From NCBI RefSeq assembly GCF_029953305.1, contig NZ_JASBAN010000001.1, positions 962,501 through 1,026,500 on the forward strand: DNA of 64,000 nt, given 5' to 3'. The notes beneath the pieces are model-generated. The model worked only from the letters and a program-made list of their open reading frames with translations. It was not told the DNA's origin and searched no databases. Made by a program: the position numbers and the translations under genes. This DNA comes from Commensalibacter nepenthis (GTDB lineage Bacteria; Pseudomonadota; Alphaproteobacteria; Acetobacterales; Acetobacteraceae). Shown in pieces: positions 45,428-55,136 of the stretch; within the stretch, counting starts at the first letter, position 1; each line of letters opens with the position of its first letter.

Positions 45428-45870
45428 TTCATGGTCTCACTCTTCGTAATAATATTCGTTAAAACATTGACTGTACTATCAAGATCATGTGGATTTAGGT
45501 CTTCGAAAATAGCCGTTGCCATTTTCTCCCATTCTGTATTGATCGCATCAAAGGCTTTTTGACCTAAATTTGTCAATTGAAACAGTGAGGATTTTTTGTG
45601 CGCAGGATTATGAAGCTGTTGGATATACTCCAGTTTCAACAACTCATCGATGGTTCGTTGCACCGCTTGGCGTGTTAATCCCATCAAGCGAGCAATGTGA
45701 GGCACGGTCAATGCTGTATTTTCCAGCCGAATTGCGCCCAGAACTTTCCATTTTGATGTCGTCAACCCATGCTCAGACGCCAACTGATCGCCGATCAAGC
45801 TGATATCGTGATAGGCTCTGAAAAGTCCAATAATAATTTTATTTTGTTGAGAGATAGTTTTTATTGTCAT
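45424..45870 (-). CDS. MarR-family transcriptional regulator
   Basis: A 148-residue winged-helix protein of the MarR family. The DNA-binding core is LTVPHIARLMGLTRQAVQRT (about 52-72), followed by the wing (HNPAHKKSSLFQLTNLG). Helical dimerisation segments flank it. MarR proteins usually repress their own operon and release on binding small ligands. The pair with the membrane protein at 45023-45427 fits a repressor with its target. The AT-rich stretch 45871-45960, with repeated ACAATATATTGTCAATAT, may hold its operator. Confidence 0.85.
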   Translation of the reverse strand: MTIKTISQQNKIIIGLFRAYHDISLIGDQLASEHGLTTSKWKVLGAIRLENTALTVPHIARLMGLTRQAVQRTIDELLKLEYIQQLHNPAHKKSSLFQLTNLGQKAFDAINTEWEKMATAIFEDLNPHDLDSTVNVLTNIITKSETMK

Positions 45871-45884
45871 AATGACAACAAATT

Positions 45885-45912
45885 AACAATATGACAATAT
45901 ATTGTCAATATA
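45885..45912. promoter_or_regulatory. Candidate operator for the MarR-type gene
   Basis: The sequence just upstream of the MarR start holds an imperfect palindrome of the form TGACAATATATTGTCA, with more AATTAACA and AATAT copies around it. MarR operators are often AT-rich dyads at this position. No experiment or model supports it, so it is only suggestive. Confidence 0.4.
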
Positions 45913-45993
45913 TCTATACTAGTAATAATGTTGAAAAAGATTCGAAATTTATAATAACATTAACAAAAACATTATTATAAAAGGAACGTAAAA

Positions 45994-47664
45994 TTGAATC
46001 AGTCTGATGAAAGGAAACTAGCTCCACCAGCATCTACTACTCAAGTGGATAAAAATGCCAAATTATTTACTATTAAACTTCCCAAAAAAGGCGCTTTACA
46101 AGAGATCGACACACCTCAAAGTCTGCTATTTATTGGGGCGAATGGCTCAGGAAAAACCCGACTTGGGGCATGGATAGATACTGAATCCAAACAAAAAGAG
46201 CGTGTTCATCGCATTTCTGCTCAAAAATCATTGGCAATGCCTGATGATACCCAAATAACTTCAGCCCAAAACGCAATAGACGAATTATATTTTGGTGGAA
46301 AGGAGGAATACAGAAAACAAAATAAGTCTAATTTTCGTTGGAATAGTAAGCCTGCTATAACACCATTAGATGATTATAAAAAGTTACTAACTTATCTCTT
46401 CTCTGAACATGCTGAAAAAAGCATTCAGTATTTACAAGAATCAAAAAAATCTACTCAAAAAGTTGAACCTCCAATTACTAATATTGACAAAGTTCAAAAA
46501 ACTTGGGAGAAATTTTTACCTCATAGAGAACTGATTATTGGTAATGCAAAAGTCCAAACAAAAATCAAAGGATCTGAAAGCAACGTTTATAATTGTTCGG
46601 AAATGAGCGATGGGGAACGTGTTATCTTTTATCTGATTGGTCAATGCCTTGCCGCACCCGAAAATGGAATTATCATTATTGATGAGCCAGAAATTCATTT
46701 ACACAAATCTATCCAAGTGCCATTATGGCGAGAAATAGAGAGCCTACGACCAGATTGCTTATTCATATATATGACGCACGACGTTGATTTTGCCGCTGCT
46801 TTCTCTGACGCTAAAAAGATTTGGCTCAAAAACTATGATGGCAAATCTTGGGATTGGGAAGAAATTCCAGATGTAGCTGGTTTACCAGAAGCTTTGTTAA
46901 TTGAAATTTTAGGCAGCAGAAAGCCTGTTGTTTTTGTAGAGGGCGAGAATGGTAGTTATGATGCCTCTCTATATCGGGCTTTGCTGGATGATTTTCTTGT
47001 CATTCCTAGCGGTTCCTGTAGCCAAGTTATTCAAAAAGTAAAGGCTTTAAAAGAGAGTTCTCAATTACATCATATGGAAGTCTTTGGACTTATTGATCGA
47101 GATCGCCGTACAGCAGCAGAAATTACATCGTTAAAAGATAGTGGTATTTATACACTTGAGGTCGCAGAGGTTGAAAATTTGTTCTGTGTTCCAGAGATTA
47201 TCACTTTAATTAGTGAAAAATTTGAGAGAAACCCAAATGAAGATAAACAAGCTGTTGAAAAATTTATAATTAAAGCAGTAAAATCTGAATTAGAAACGCA
47301 AATCTCTTTGCAAGTTGCTGGTGAGATTAAATATCAACTTAATTGCTTTAATGAAAAAGCAAAAGGTATTGAAGGTTTAACACAAGCGCTTGAGACACTA
47401 ACATCCAATATTAAAAATAAAATAGAAAAATTTTATAATAACCTTTCATCTCAGTTTAATGAAGCGATAGATACTCATAATTATTTGCTGCTGTTAAAGC
47501 TTTATAATAGAAAAAGCCTTGCATCTCAAGTCAGTGAATGTCTAGGTCTTTCTAACGGTGAGATACAGACTCTTGTACTTAGAATGGTAAAAGGTAAAAA
47601 TTCATCTAAAGTAAAAGAAGCTCTCAAACCTTATTTTGGTGAATTTGCCAGCAAAATTAAATGA
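45994..47664 (+). CDS. AAA ATPase fused to a DUF4435 domain (merged PARIS-like)
   Basis: A 556-residue protein. The N-terminal ABC-type ATPase has Walker A GANGSGKT (48-55), a signature-like CSEMSDGERV (201-210), Walker B GIIIIDEPEIHLH (225-237) and the H-loop MTHDVDF (260-266). The C-terminal TOPRIM-like DUF4435 domain has FVEGENG (314-320), GLIDRD (365-370) and EVENLF (392-397). In PARIS phage-defence systems the ATPase AriA and the DUF4435 nuclease AriB are paired, and fused versions are known. Similar single proteins also exist among OLD-like enzymes, so the defence role is inference. It is transcribed alone and ends at a strong terminator. Start is TTG 45994 with AAGGAA upstream. Confidence 0.75.
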   Translation: MNQSDERKLAPPASTTQVDKNAKLFTIKLPKKGALQEIDTPQSLLFIGANGSGKTRLGAWIDTESKQKERVHRISAQKSLAMPDDTQITSAQNAIDELYFGGKEEYRKQNKSNFRWNSKPAITPLDDYKKLLTYLFSEHAEKSIQYLQESKKSTQKVEPPITNIDKVQKTWEKFLPHRELIIGNAKVQTKIKGSESNVYNCSEMSDGERVIFYLIGQCLAAPENGIIIIDEPEIHLHKSIQVPLWREIESLRPDCLFIYMTHDVDFAAAFSDAKKIWLKNYDGKSWDWEEIPDVAGLPEALLIEILGSRKPVVFVEGENGSYDASLYRALLDDFLVIPSGSCSQVIQKVKALKESSQLHHMEVFGLIDRDRRTAAEITSLKDSGIYTLEVAEVENLFCVPEIITLISEKFERNPNEDKQAVEKFIIKAVKSELETQISLQVAGEIKYQLNCFNEKAKGIEGLTQALETLTSNIKNKIEKFYNNLSSQFNEAIDTHNYLLLLKLYNRKSLASQVSECLGLSNGEIQTLVLRMVKGKNSSKVKEALKPYFGEFASKIK

Positions 47665-47680
47665 TAATTTTTTAATAATA

Positions 47681-47710
47681 AAAAAGGGCTGAGATAACTC
47701 AGCCCTTTTT
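47681..47710. terminator. Bidirectional rho-independent terminator
   Basis: A 13-bp perfect stem (AAAAAGGGCTGAG with CTCAGCCCTTTTT) around the loop ATAA separates the convergent ends of the AAA/DUF4435 gene (47664) and pgk (47717). T-runs occur on both strands. Confidence 0.95.
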
Positions 47711-47716
47711 TATATC

Positions 47717-48946
47717 CTATAAAGGAATGGTCTCTCTAGCCAATGTTGTCAAGGCAACAATGCCAGGAAGGGCTTTACCCTCTAGCCATTCTAGGAATGC
47801 TCCACCAGCGGTGGAAACATATGACATATCGTGGATTACGCCTGCATGTTTTAATGCAGAAACTGTATCCCCACCACCAGCAACGCTTTCTAATTGACCA
47901 GCTTTGGTTAATTTTGCAGCTTCTTGAGCCACAGCGTTGGTTGCTTTGTCAAATGGTGTAAATTCAAATGCACCCAAAGGTCCGTTCCAAACCAATGTTT
48001 TTAATTCGGTCAGTGCTTTGTTCAACAATTCAACGGTTTTAGGACCAACGTCCAAAATCATTTGATCGTCAGGCACAACACTCACATCAACGATTTGAGT
48101 TGCTGGGTCATTTTTTAATTCAGCTGCAACCACAACATCTACAGGAAGCAGGATTTTACATCCTTTTTCTTTTGCTTTTGTCATGATGTCACGGGCTGTA
48201 TCGTGCATTTCTGCTTCTTGTAATGACTTCCCCACCTTTACGCCCTGAGCCGCAAGGAAAGTATTCGCCATTGCCCCACCAATAACCAATACGTCAACTT
48301 TAGCAATCATATTGGATAAAAGGTCAAGTTTTGTAGAAATCTTTGAACCACCTACAATCGCACCAACTGGACGTTTTGGGTTTTCTAATGCACGGTTAAG
48401 CGCATTGAGTTCTGTTTCCATTAAACGACCCGCAAACGAAGGAAGATATCTTGTCACGCCTTCCGTTGACGCATGAGCACGATGAGCCGCAGAGAACGCA
48501 TCATCAACATAAATATCAGCCAACGAAGCCAAATCTTGGGACAAGGTTAGATCGTTCTTTTCTTCACCTACATGGAAACGAGTATTTTCAAGTAAAAGAA
48601 CATCGCCGTCTTTCATTGCATCCACTGCCTTTTGAGCATCTGGACCAATACAATTATCAGCAAAAGCAACTGGCAGTTTGATAATAGAAGCCAATGCCTC
48701 GCCTACTGGACGAAGAGACATTTCAGGAACCACTTTGCCTTTTGGACGTGCAAAGTGACTGCACACGATAACTTTTGCACCTTTTTTGACAAGCTCTTGA
48801 ATAGTCGGTGCTAAACGCTCTAATCTTGTTGTATCAGAGATTTTGCCATCATGAACGGGGACGTTCAAATCCCCGCGCAATAAGACTTTTTTACCTTTAC
48901 AATCAGCAAGATCATCAAGCGTTTTAAATGCTTTTTGATCGACCAT
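47717..48946 (-). CDS. pgk: Phosphoglycerate kinase
   Basis: Pgk converts 1,3-bisphosphoglycerate and ADP to 3-phosphoglycerate and ATP. The 409-residue length is standard. Signature stretches are [67 protein letters not shown] and the C-terminal GGGDTVSAL. It begins 2 nt after the gap stop codon, so gap and pgk form a glycolytic operon. A bidirectional terminator follows. Confidence 0.97.
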   Translation of the reverse strand: MVDQKAFKTLDDLADCKGKKVLLRGDLNVPVHDGKISDTTRLERLAPTIQELVKKGAKVIVCSHFARPKGKVVPEMSLRPVGEALASIIKLPVAFADNCIGPDAQKAVDAMKDGDVLLLENTRFHVGEEKNDLTLSQDLASLADIYVDDAFSAAHRAHASTEGVTRYLPSFAGRLMETELNALNRALENPKRPVGAIVGGSKISTKLDLLSNMIAKVDVLVIGGAMANTFLAAQGVKVGKSLQEAEMHDTARDIMTKAKEKGCKILLPVDVVVAAELKNDPATQIVDVSVVPDDQMILDVGPKTVELLNKALTELKTLVWNGPLGAFEFTPFDKATNAVAQEAAKLTKAGQLESVAGGGDTVSALKHAGVIHDMSYVSTAGGAFLEWLEGKALPGIVALTTLARETIPL

Positions 48947-48948
48947 GA

Positions 48949-49968
48949 TTATTTGCTTCCTAATAATACTGCTGTATCAGACATACGAGTAGAGAAGCCC
49001 CATTCGTTATCATACCAACCCGCAACACGGATCATTTTGCCACCGTCGATAAACCCTGTTTGAGTTGCATCAAAGGTTGAAGATACGAATGTGTGGTTGA
49101 AATCAGAGCTAACCAATGGTTCATCATTATAAGCAAGGATACCTTTTAACGCACCTTCAGCCGCTTTTTTGAAATGTGCGTTCAGTTCTTCAATTGAACC
49201 AGGAATTTTGCTCGGCACGAATTCAAGAGCAACATAAGAAACATTAGGGGTTGGAACGCGAATAGCAATACCGTCCAATTTTCCTTTTAATTCAGGAATA
49301 ACCAAAGCCACGGCTTTAGCAGCACCTGTGGTTGTTGGGATGATATTTTGAGCCGCAGCACGCGCACGATGTAAATCTTTGTGCAATGTATCAACGGTGC
49401 GTTGATCGCCTGTATAAGAGTGGATGGTAATCATGCTACCAAATTCAATTCCAACAGTGTCTTGTAATACTTTTGCAATCGGAGCAAGACAGTTTGTTGT
49501 ACAAGAAGCATTAGAAATCACAGTCATATCACCTGTGATAACATGTTGGTTCACACCATAAACAATTGTTGCATCTACTTCTTTAGCTGGCGCAGAGATC
49601 AATACTTTACGAGCGCCTGCTTTTAAAAGTTCGCTCGCAGCTGCTTTGCTTGTAAATAAACCAGTACATTCCATAGCAACATCAACACCTTGCAGCGGTA
49701 ATTTGCTTGGATCTCTTTCAGCTGTGATTTTAATTGGACCAAAAGTTTGACCTGCATGTTTAATGGTCATGGTATTGTTTTCAACGGTAATATCCGCAGG
49801 CAAACGACCGTGAACAGTATCATATTTCAACAGATGTGCGTTTGCTTCTGCACTACCAAGATCGTTAATCAATACGACTTCTACATCTGTACGACCTTTT
49901 TCAATAATACTACGTAGTACTAAACGACCAATACGACCAAAACCGTTAATTGCAACTTTAATAGCCAT
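48949..49968 (-). CDS. gap: Glyceraldehyde-3-phosphate dehydrogenase
   Basis: GAPDH oxidises glyceraldehyde 3-phosphate to 1,3-bisphosphoglycerate, feeding Pgk encoded 2 nt downstream. The 339-residue protein has the N-terminal [15 protein letters not shown], the catalytic cysteine C156 in SNASCTTNC, and the C-terminal [12 protein letters not shown]. It starts 22 nt or less after its ribosome site (AAGGAG near 49980). A long AT-rich region (49969-50459) upstream probably carries its promoter. Confidence 0.97.
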   Translation of the reverse strand: MAIKVAINGFGRIGRLVLRSIIEKGRTDVEVVLINDLGSAEANAHLLKYDTVHGRLPADITVENNTMTIKHAGQTFGPIKITAERDPSKLPLQGVDVAMECTGLFTSKAAASELLKAGARKVLISAPAKEVDATIVYGVNQHVITGDMTVISNASCTTNCLAPIAKVLQDTVGIEFGSMITIHSYTGDQRTVDTLHKDLHRARAAAQNIIPTTTGAAKAVALVIPELKGKLDGIAIRVPTPNVSYVALEFVPSKIPGSIEELNAHFKKAAEGALKGILAYNDEPLVSSDFNHTFVSSTFDATQTGFIDGGKMIRVAGWYDNEWGFSTRMSDTAVLLGSK

Positions 49969-50459
49969 GATTATAAAATCTCCTTAAGATATATTAAGTT
50001 ACTCAGAACTTAAAAACACGTTCTGTAAATTTATCAAGCTTTCAATATCATACTCAAATTTTGAAAATCCGTCACAATTTTTTAATGAATTTAAGGTTAA
50101 AAATTTACATTTTTTCGTCATTTGAAAATTCTTGATTTTCTAGAAATAAATTAGTCTGAGAGCCTTATTGTAAACTTGTCAATAATTTTTTGATTAAAAT
50201 CGAAAATTATAAAGCACAGCCATAGTTACACGATTTTTTTACAAATAGAAGATTGTATTAAATTTTATAATTTCTTATGATGGTAAATCTGTGTGTAGTT
50301 TATGCTGATATCGTTAAATTATTTTTAATTTCATGTTTATTTTACAGGCAATCTTCTTTTGAATATGATAAAAGCAAAATTCTAAGTGCATAACTTAGCT
50401 AAGCTCCTCTTTTTTAAAAAGAACTCTTCAGTCAAGATCGTTTGTAAATAGTATAAAAC
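49969..50459. other. Long divergent intergenic region upstream of gap
   Basis: A 491-bp AT-rich gap between gap and the plus-strand lipoprotein gene. It holds the gap ribosome site (AAGGAG near 49980), and the two divergent promoters must lie here. I can see no open frame of note, tandem repeat or clear terminator. Confidence 0.5.
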
Positions 50460-50909
50460 ATGACCAGATATTCTCAATTAATTCTTGGCACCAGTTGTCT
50501 TTTGATGCTGGGTGCTTGTCAACTTATTGACCAAAGAACCTTTAACCCCAGTGCGGGGCGCAAACCTGTTCCATATGTTCCGCCTGCACCTCCGGCACCA
50601 CCTCCACCGGCACCGCCAATTGAAATTGTGCAAGGAACGCCTGCTGAACAATGGGCAAAACCTTTACGCAGCTTGGTCAAAGATGCTTTACAAAGAAAAT
50701 CAGATGCCATGTTTATTGTAACGATTTTAACTCCTATTTCTCAGAGCCCAGACGCACAACAAGAACAAATGCAAAAAACAATCCAAGAGAATGCTGCAGA
50801 TGTTGCAAACGCCATCGTCAAAGCAGGGGCAAGACCAGAACAAGTCCATATGGTTGCCAAAGCAGATGGTTCAGTTCAGAAAAATGTGGTTCAAGTAACG
50901 ATTCAATAA
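50460..50909 (+). CDS. Proline-rich lipoprotein of unknown function
   Basis: A 149-residue protein with a lipoprotein signal (MTRYSQLILGTSCLLMLGAC, lipidated Cys20). A proline-rich segment follows (about 37-53, PYVPPAPPAPPPPAPPIE), then a helical domain of about 85 residues (QWAKPLRSLVKDALQRKSDAM, GARPEQVHMVAKADG). The Pro-rich linker suggests that it spans part of the periplasm. It precedes hemA by 81 nt on the same strand. I do not recognise a family with a known function. Confidence 0.75.
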   Translation: MTRYSQLILGTSCLLMLGACQLIDQRTFNPSAGRKPVPYVPPAPPAPPPPAPPIEIVQGTPAEQWAKPLRSLVKDALQRKSDAMFIVTILTPISQSPDAQQEQMQKTIQENAADVANAIVKAGARPEQVHMVAKADGSVQKNVVQVTIQ

Positions 50910-50990
50910 CATACTATTTAATAATAAAGAGCTTTACATCGTTATGCACTTGGAAAAGAGTCTTTATTATCTTTATAGGAGTAAGCTTCA

Positions 50991-52208
50991 GTGACAGAGC
51001 ATGCGAGATCAGCGCATCCTTTTTACGCATATTGTCAGACCGCATTACAAGAAATCGAAGAACAAGGACGTTATCGCAGATTTACTTCGTTAAGCAGACG
51101 ATCCACAGAATATCCTGTATACGATCAAGGAAATATAAAACAACCTGAAAAACCCGTTACCGTATGGTCGTCTAATGACTATTTGGGAATGGGTGTTGAA
51201 CCCGAAGTCATGAACGCTGCCATCGCCGCGATCCAAGAATATGGTGCAGGCTCTGGCGGAACCCGTAATATTGCAGGAACACATCCTTTACATGTGGCTT
51301 TAGAAGCTGAATTAGCAGACTTACACGGGAAAGAAGCTGGCTTATTATTTGTATCTGGTTACGTTTCGAATCACGCAAGTTTACAAACGATCTTGAATAG
51401 TATGTCTGGCGAATGGATTACTTTTTCAGATCAACAAAACCATGCATCGATGATTGCTGGGATCAAAGGCGCAAAAAAATCACAATGCATCATCTTTAAG
51501 CATAATGATTTAATTGATCTAGAGGAAAAACTGGCTTCAGCCCCTACCACAGCACCTAAACTCATCGCTTTTGAAAGCGTTTACTCTATGGATGGCGATA
51601 TTGCTGACATTGGAGCAATTTGTGCATTAGCACGCAAATATAATGCGCTAACTTATTTAGATGAAGTCCATGCCGTTGGCCTTTATGGCAATCAAGGCGG
51701 TGGTATTTCTGAACGAGATCAAGTTGCGGATCAAGTCGATATTATCGAAGGAACCCTAGCCAAAGGCTTTGGCGTTCATGGTGGATATGTTACTGCCAAA
51801 AAAGAAATTATTGAATATTTAAGGTTGGCAGCTTCTGGGTTTATTTTCACCACTGCTTTGCCTCCATCAATTGTTGCGCCAGCCTTGGCCAGTATCAGAC
51901 TTGTTCGCCAACAACAATGGCGCCGCGAGAAATTATTTGAACGCGTCCATAGTTTCCAAAAGAAATTAAAAGCAGCTGGGATCCCCTTCATAGAAACAGA
52001 GAGCCATATTGTACCTGTTATGATTGGGGATGCTGAACGTTGTAAAGAAATCAGCAAACGCTTGTTAGAAGAATATTCTTTATATGCAACCCCAATTAAT
52101 TATCCAACCGTTCCAAAAGGAACAGAAAGATTGCGCCTGACCCCTAATCCATTCCATACAGATGCGATGATGGACGAGATGGTTCATGCGTTAAAAGCAC
52201 TTTTATAA
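50991..52208 (+). CDS. hemA: 5-aminolevulinate synthase HemA
   Basis: ALAS condenses glycine and succinyl-CoA to 5-aminolevulinate, the first step of heme synthesis in alphaproteobacteria. The 405-residue PLP enzyme has the family elements WSSNDYLGMGVEPEV, GSGGTRNIAGT, YLDEVHAVGLYG and the Schiff-base lysine K258 in TLAKGFGVHGG. It starts at GTG 50991 with AGGAG about 11 nt upstream. It ends at a terminator at 52218-52248. Confidence 0.97.
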   Translation: MTEHARSAHPFYAYCQTALQEIEEQGRYRRFTSLSRRSTEYPVYDQGNIKQPEKPVTVWSSNDYLGMGVEPEVMNAAIAAIQEYGAGSGGTRNIAGTHPLHVALEAELADLHGKEAGLLFVSGYVSNHASLQTILNSMSGEWITFSDQQNHASMIAGIKGAKKSQCIIFKHNDLIDLEEKLASAPTTAPKLIAFESVYSMDGDIADIGAICALARKYNALTYLDEVHAVGLYGNQGGGISERDQVADQVDIIEGTLAKGFGVHGGYVTAKKEIIEYLRLAASGFIFTTALPPSIVAPALASIRLVRQQQWRREKLFERVHSFQKKLKAAGIPFIETESHIVPVMIGDAERCKEISKRLLEEYSLYATPINYPTVPKGTERLRLTPNPFHTDAMMDEMVHALKALL

Positions 52209-52217
52209 ACTATAAAG

Positions 52218-52248
52218 GCGACTATCTCTTTTGAGTTAGTCGCTTTTT
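52218..52248 (+). terminator. Rho-independent terminator after hemA
   Basis: GCGACTA at 52218-52224 pairs with TAGTCGC at 52237-52243, with extra pairing of CTC and GAG inside, followed by five T. Confidence 0.85.
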
Positions 52249-52259
52249 CTAGCTAAACG

Positions 52260-53063
52260 CTATTGAGTAATTGAATTACTTTCAGCAGGTGCCACAGCTT
52301 TATCTTTTAAAATCGTCTTTAATGTATCATAACTGACCGCACCAGGAATGATCTTGGATGCATTAATAACCAAAGCTGGTGTTCCATCAATTCCTAGGTC
52401 TCGTAATAATTTTACATTATCTTCTAAAGCTTGGGTTACAGAGGCTGCTTTCATATCTTGAATCAAACGATCACCATCAAGCTTTTGTTGTTTAGCAATT
52501 GCTTTAATGGTGTCTTCGGTAATTTCTTCTTTGGAATCCATAATTGCTTTCATCATTACAACATAGCCATTTTGACGTGCAGCCGCAGCAATTGCTCTGG
52601 ATTGCAGAACGCTATTTTCACCAAGAATAGGCACAACTTTAAAGATAATTTTTACATTTTTATCTTCTTTGGCTAGTTGAACCAATTCTGGAAGCACTTT
52701 TTTACAATATGGGCAGCGAGGATCGTAAAATTCTACAATTGTATTTTTGGCATTCGGATTGCCAATTATACCATCAGTTGACAACACATTGTTCAAAACA
52801 TTTTTCTTGTCAGCAAGTGTTTTCGTTGCAGATTCTGCTTTTTGTTGTGATCTGGCTTTCTGAGCTGACACCACAGCATCTTCTAAAATAGAAGGATCGT
52901 TTTTCAAAGCATCACGAACGATAGAAACAATTTCTTTACGTTGTTCTGGACTGAAACTATTTACACTTTGTGCATGAGCAGAAAGCGACGCAAATGCTAC
53001 ACCTGATAATAAAGTAAGCGATAGTGGCAAATAAAAAAAGCGCTTTAACGGCGACAATATCAT
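52260..53063 (-). CDS. DsbA-family thiol:disulfide oxidoreductase (ScsC/DsbA-like)
   Basis: A 267-residue exported protein. The signal peptide ends near SAHAQ. A helical N-terminal segment (about 38-95, with FSPEQRKEIVSIVRDALKND) may drive oligomerisation as in ScsC-like proteins. A thioredoxin-fold domain follows with CPYC (C117/C120) in EFYDPRCPYCKK and the cis-Pro in GIDGTPALVINA. It would make or shuffle disulfides in the periplasm. dsbB lies at 37.9-38.4 kb. It converges on hemA and has no operon partner. Confidence 0.85.
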   Translation of the reverse strand: MILSPLKRFFYLPLSLTLLSGVAFASLSAHAQSVNSFSPEQRKEIVSIVRDALKNDPSILEDAVVSAQKARSQQKAESATKTLADKKNVLNNVLSTDGIIGNPNAKNTIVEFYDPRCPYCKKVLPELVQLAKEDKNVKIIFKVVPILGENSVLQSRAIAAAARQNGYVVMMKAIMDSKEEITEDTIKAIAKQQKLDGDRLIQDMKAASVTQALEDNVKLLRDLGIDGTPALVINASKIIPGAVSYDTLKTILKDKAVAPAESNSITQ

Positions 53064-53236
53064 TCAAAGTCTCCTGGAATACAAAAGTAAATTTATTTTA
53101 AGTTATATAACATTATACAGGATTATCCTTGTTATGTTATAAAAAAAAACTTATCAATAGAATTGGTATTCTATTTGCTATTTATGGTAAAGTTTAAACC
53201 TGATTTTTATCTGGTTATTCATCGGAGAGCAACCGC

Positions 53237-54769
53237 GTGTCTAAGCGTCATCATACCTTGTATAGTCATTCTTATTCAAAGGCTTGTACCTTTTTAAAAC
53301 AGCCTGTTCATTCTTTTCAAACCAACAATACCTGGTTGAAAAAAACAGGAACAATAGCTTTGTGCTCAATCCTGGCTTTGTCTGTTACTGCCTGTGGTGG
53401 TGGCAATACAGGACATAAAGCACTCAAAAACGAAGCCATGCAAGACCGTGTTACAGGATATGTGGGAAGCATTGCTGCGGATGAACCCCAAGCTGCAATG
53501 GTTGCTCGAGACGTTTTAATCAGAGGGGGCAACGCTGCTGATGCTGCGGCTGCACTGGGCTTTGCATTAACGGTAACCCTTCCTTCTCGTGCCTCACTGG
53601 GTGGCGGTGGTGCATGTATCGCCTATCGTCCAGAACAACCTGCGCAATCGTTTCTGTTCCTGCCACAACCAGGGACAACCAAAGGAAACGCGGATCGACC
53701 AGCAGCAATCCCCATGATGGCACGTGGATTATATTTACTGCAAGCCAGCAATGGTAAAGCCGATATCAATGATATTTTACAAGTTACCAGTAATTTAGCA
53801 GCCAATGGTGTCACTGTTTCCGATATTTTTGCCAGTGATCTAGCCTCTGTTCAAGGGCCATTATTCCAAGACCCTGCAATGCAAAAATTATTTACCCGCA
53901 GAGACGGTACAACTTTACAAGCAGGTGATATGTTATATCAACCCCGTTTGAAAATCATTTATGATCGTTTAACCACCGCTGGAATCTCTGATTTATATAT
54001 TGGCTCTTTGGCACACAGCTATATACTCGGGGCACAAAATGCAGGGGGTGGATTAAGTGGGGCTGGCTTCAGAAATGCTCTGCCTTCTACAGCGCCTGCC
54101 TTATCCCTTTCGCTCCCAAACAAAGAAACGCTCTATTTAGTGTCCCCGCCTGCTGATGGTGGTCTGGGGATGGGAATGGCTTGGAAATTACAACAAAGCA
54201 ATGCTTTAACCACGTCACAAGGAACTGTTGCGTCATGGCGTGCCAGTAACCCCGTTTCTTTCAGTCAAAAAGACATTCTAGCGCAAGAAGAAAAAGCACA
54301 ATCTTTATTAAATGCAGGTCAAGCGGGCAATGGCACTTTGCCATCATTACCCGCATCAACCTCTTTTACAGTTGTGGATAGAAACGGAGAAGCTGTTTCT
54401 TGTGCGTTAACCATGAATAATTTATTCGGAACGGGTCGTATTGCAGGAACAACAGGGATCGTAATGGCTGCATCCCCCAATGCTACACCACAACCTTTAT
54501 TAACAGCAGCGATTGCGACTTATAAAAATCGCTTTCTTGCTGCAATCAGTGCATCTGGACAAAATGACGCCGCTGCCGCTGGTGCAGAAGCCTTAAATAA
54601 CTTACTTGGCTCTGGTAAGAATAGCAAAAATTCAGCTATTGCACATGCTAATACACCACAAGGGCGTGTGAATGCAGTCTATTGCCAAGATGGACTACCA
54701 GGAAATACCAATAAATGCCGTGCTTATACAGACCCTCAAGGAGCAGGGTTGGCTTTAAGTAAAAGATAA
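53237..54769 (+). CDS. Gamma-glutamyltransferase-like lipoprotein, active site altered
   Basis: A 510-residue protein with a long N-terminus, a membrane-like segment and a lipobox (LSVTAC, Cys53). A GGT-fold region follows: DVLIRGGNAADAAAALGFAL, SLGGGGACIAY, VSPPADGGLGMGM and TSFTVVDRNGEAV. Where true GGTs have TTHYSVVD, this protein has STSFTVVD, so the nucleophile position reads Ser374 rather than Thr. The Arg of the DxRExAP motif is also not visible. A normal transpeptidase is therefore doubtful. It starts at GTG 53237 with GGAG upstream and is transcribed alone. Confidence 0.7.
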   Translation: MSKRHHTLYSHSYSKACTFLKQPVHSFQTNNTWLKKTGTIALCSILALSVTACGGGNTGHKALKNEAMQDRVTGYVGSIAADEPQAAMVARDVLIRGGNAADAAAALGFALTVTLPSRASLGGGGACIAYRPEQPAQSFLFLPQPGTTKGNADRPAAIPMMARGLYLLQASNGKADINDILQVTSNLAANGVTVSDIFASDLASVQGPLFQDPAMQKLFTRRDGTTLQAGDMLYQPRLKIIYDRLTTAGISDLYIGSLAHSYILGAQNAGGGLSGAGFRNALPSTAPALSLSLPNKETLYLVSPPADGGLGMGMAWKLQQSNALTTSQGTVASWRASNPVSFSQKDILAQEEKAQSLLNAGQAGNGTLPSLPASTSFTVVDRNGEAVSCALTMNNLFGTGRIAGTTGIVMAASPNATPQPLLTAAIATYKNRFLAAISASGQNDAAAAGAEALNNLLGSGKNSKNSAIAHANTPQGRVNAVYCQDGLPGNTNKCRAYTDPQGAGLALSKR

Positions 54770-55136
54770 GCATTCATATAATTTATATCCTCTTTCAATG
54801 TCACTTTTTTATTACAGAAAGTGACATTAATATGCTCAATATTTTAAATTTATTGCCATTCTAAATATTACAGTGAACATATTGTTACCTATGTAATATC
54901 ATACAAAATCAGTATAATGATGGTACTTATATTTATTCCTCTCACGGCACTAAAATCCTTTTAGTATCACTTTTGCAAAATATCAAAAATAGATCTTCTC
55001 TATTTCTTAAATAGGGAATTAATACTATACTCTGCTAAAAACATATCGTGACATATTCAACCAACATGATCTTAAAATCTCTTTTCTTGAGTCAGATATC
55101 ATTATTAACGTTAATAACAAAAGAGCATTGAAATAA
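54770..55136. other. Intergenic region upstream of recA
   Basis: A 367-bp AT-rich gap between the GGT-like gene and recA. It holds the inverted repeat at 54797-54828 and a TATAAT-like motif near 54915. I searched by eye for the alphaproteobacterial SOS box (GAAC-N7-GAAC) and found none convincing. Nothing else is supported. Confidence 0.5.
54797..54828. terminator. Hairpin after the GGT-like gene, weak terminator
   Basis: AATGTCACTTT at 54797-54807 pairs perfectly with AAAGTGACATT at 54818-54828. The T-run after it is poor, so it may be a weak terminator or an mRNA-protecting hairpin. Confidence 0.5.

Noticed and set aside
50519-50710. Gly-rich minus-strand frame
   Set aside because: It is the complement of the proline-rich stretch of the lipoprotein at 50460-50909 and arises from its CCN codons.
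54770-55136. Possible SOS box before recA
   Set aside because: No GAAC-N7-GAAC or close variant could be found by eye, so no LexA site is claimed.
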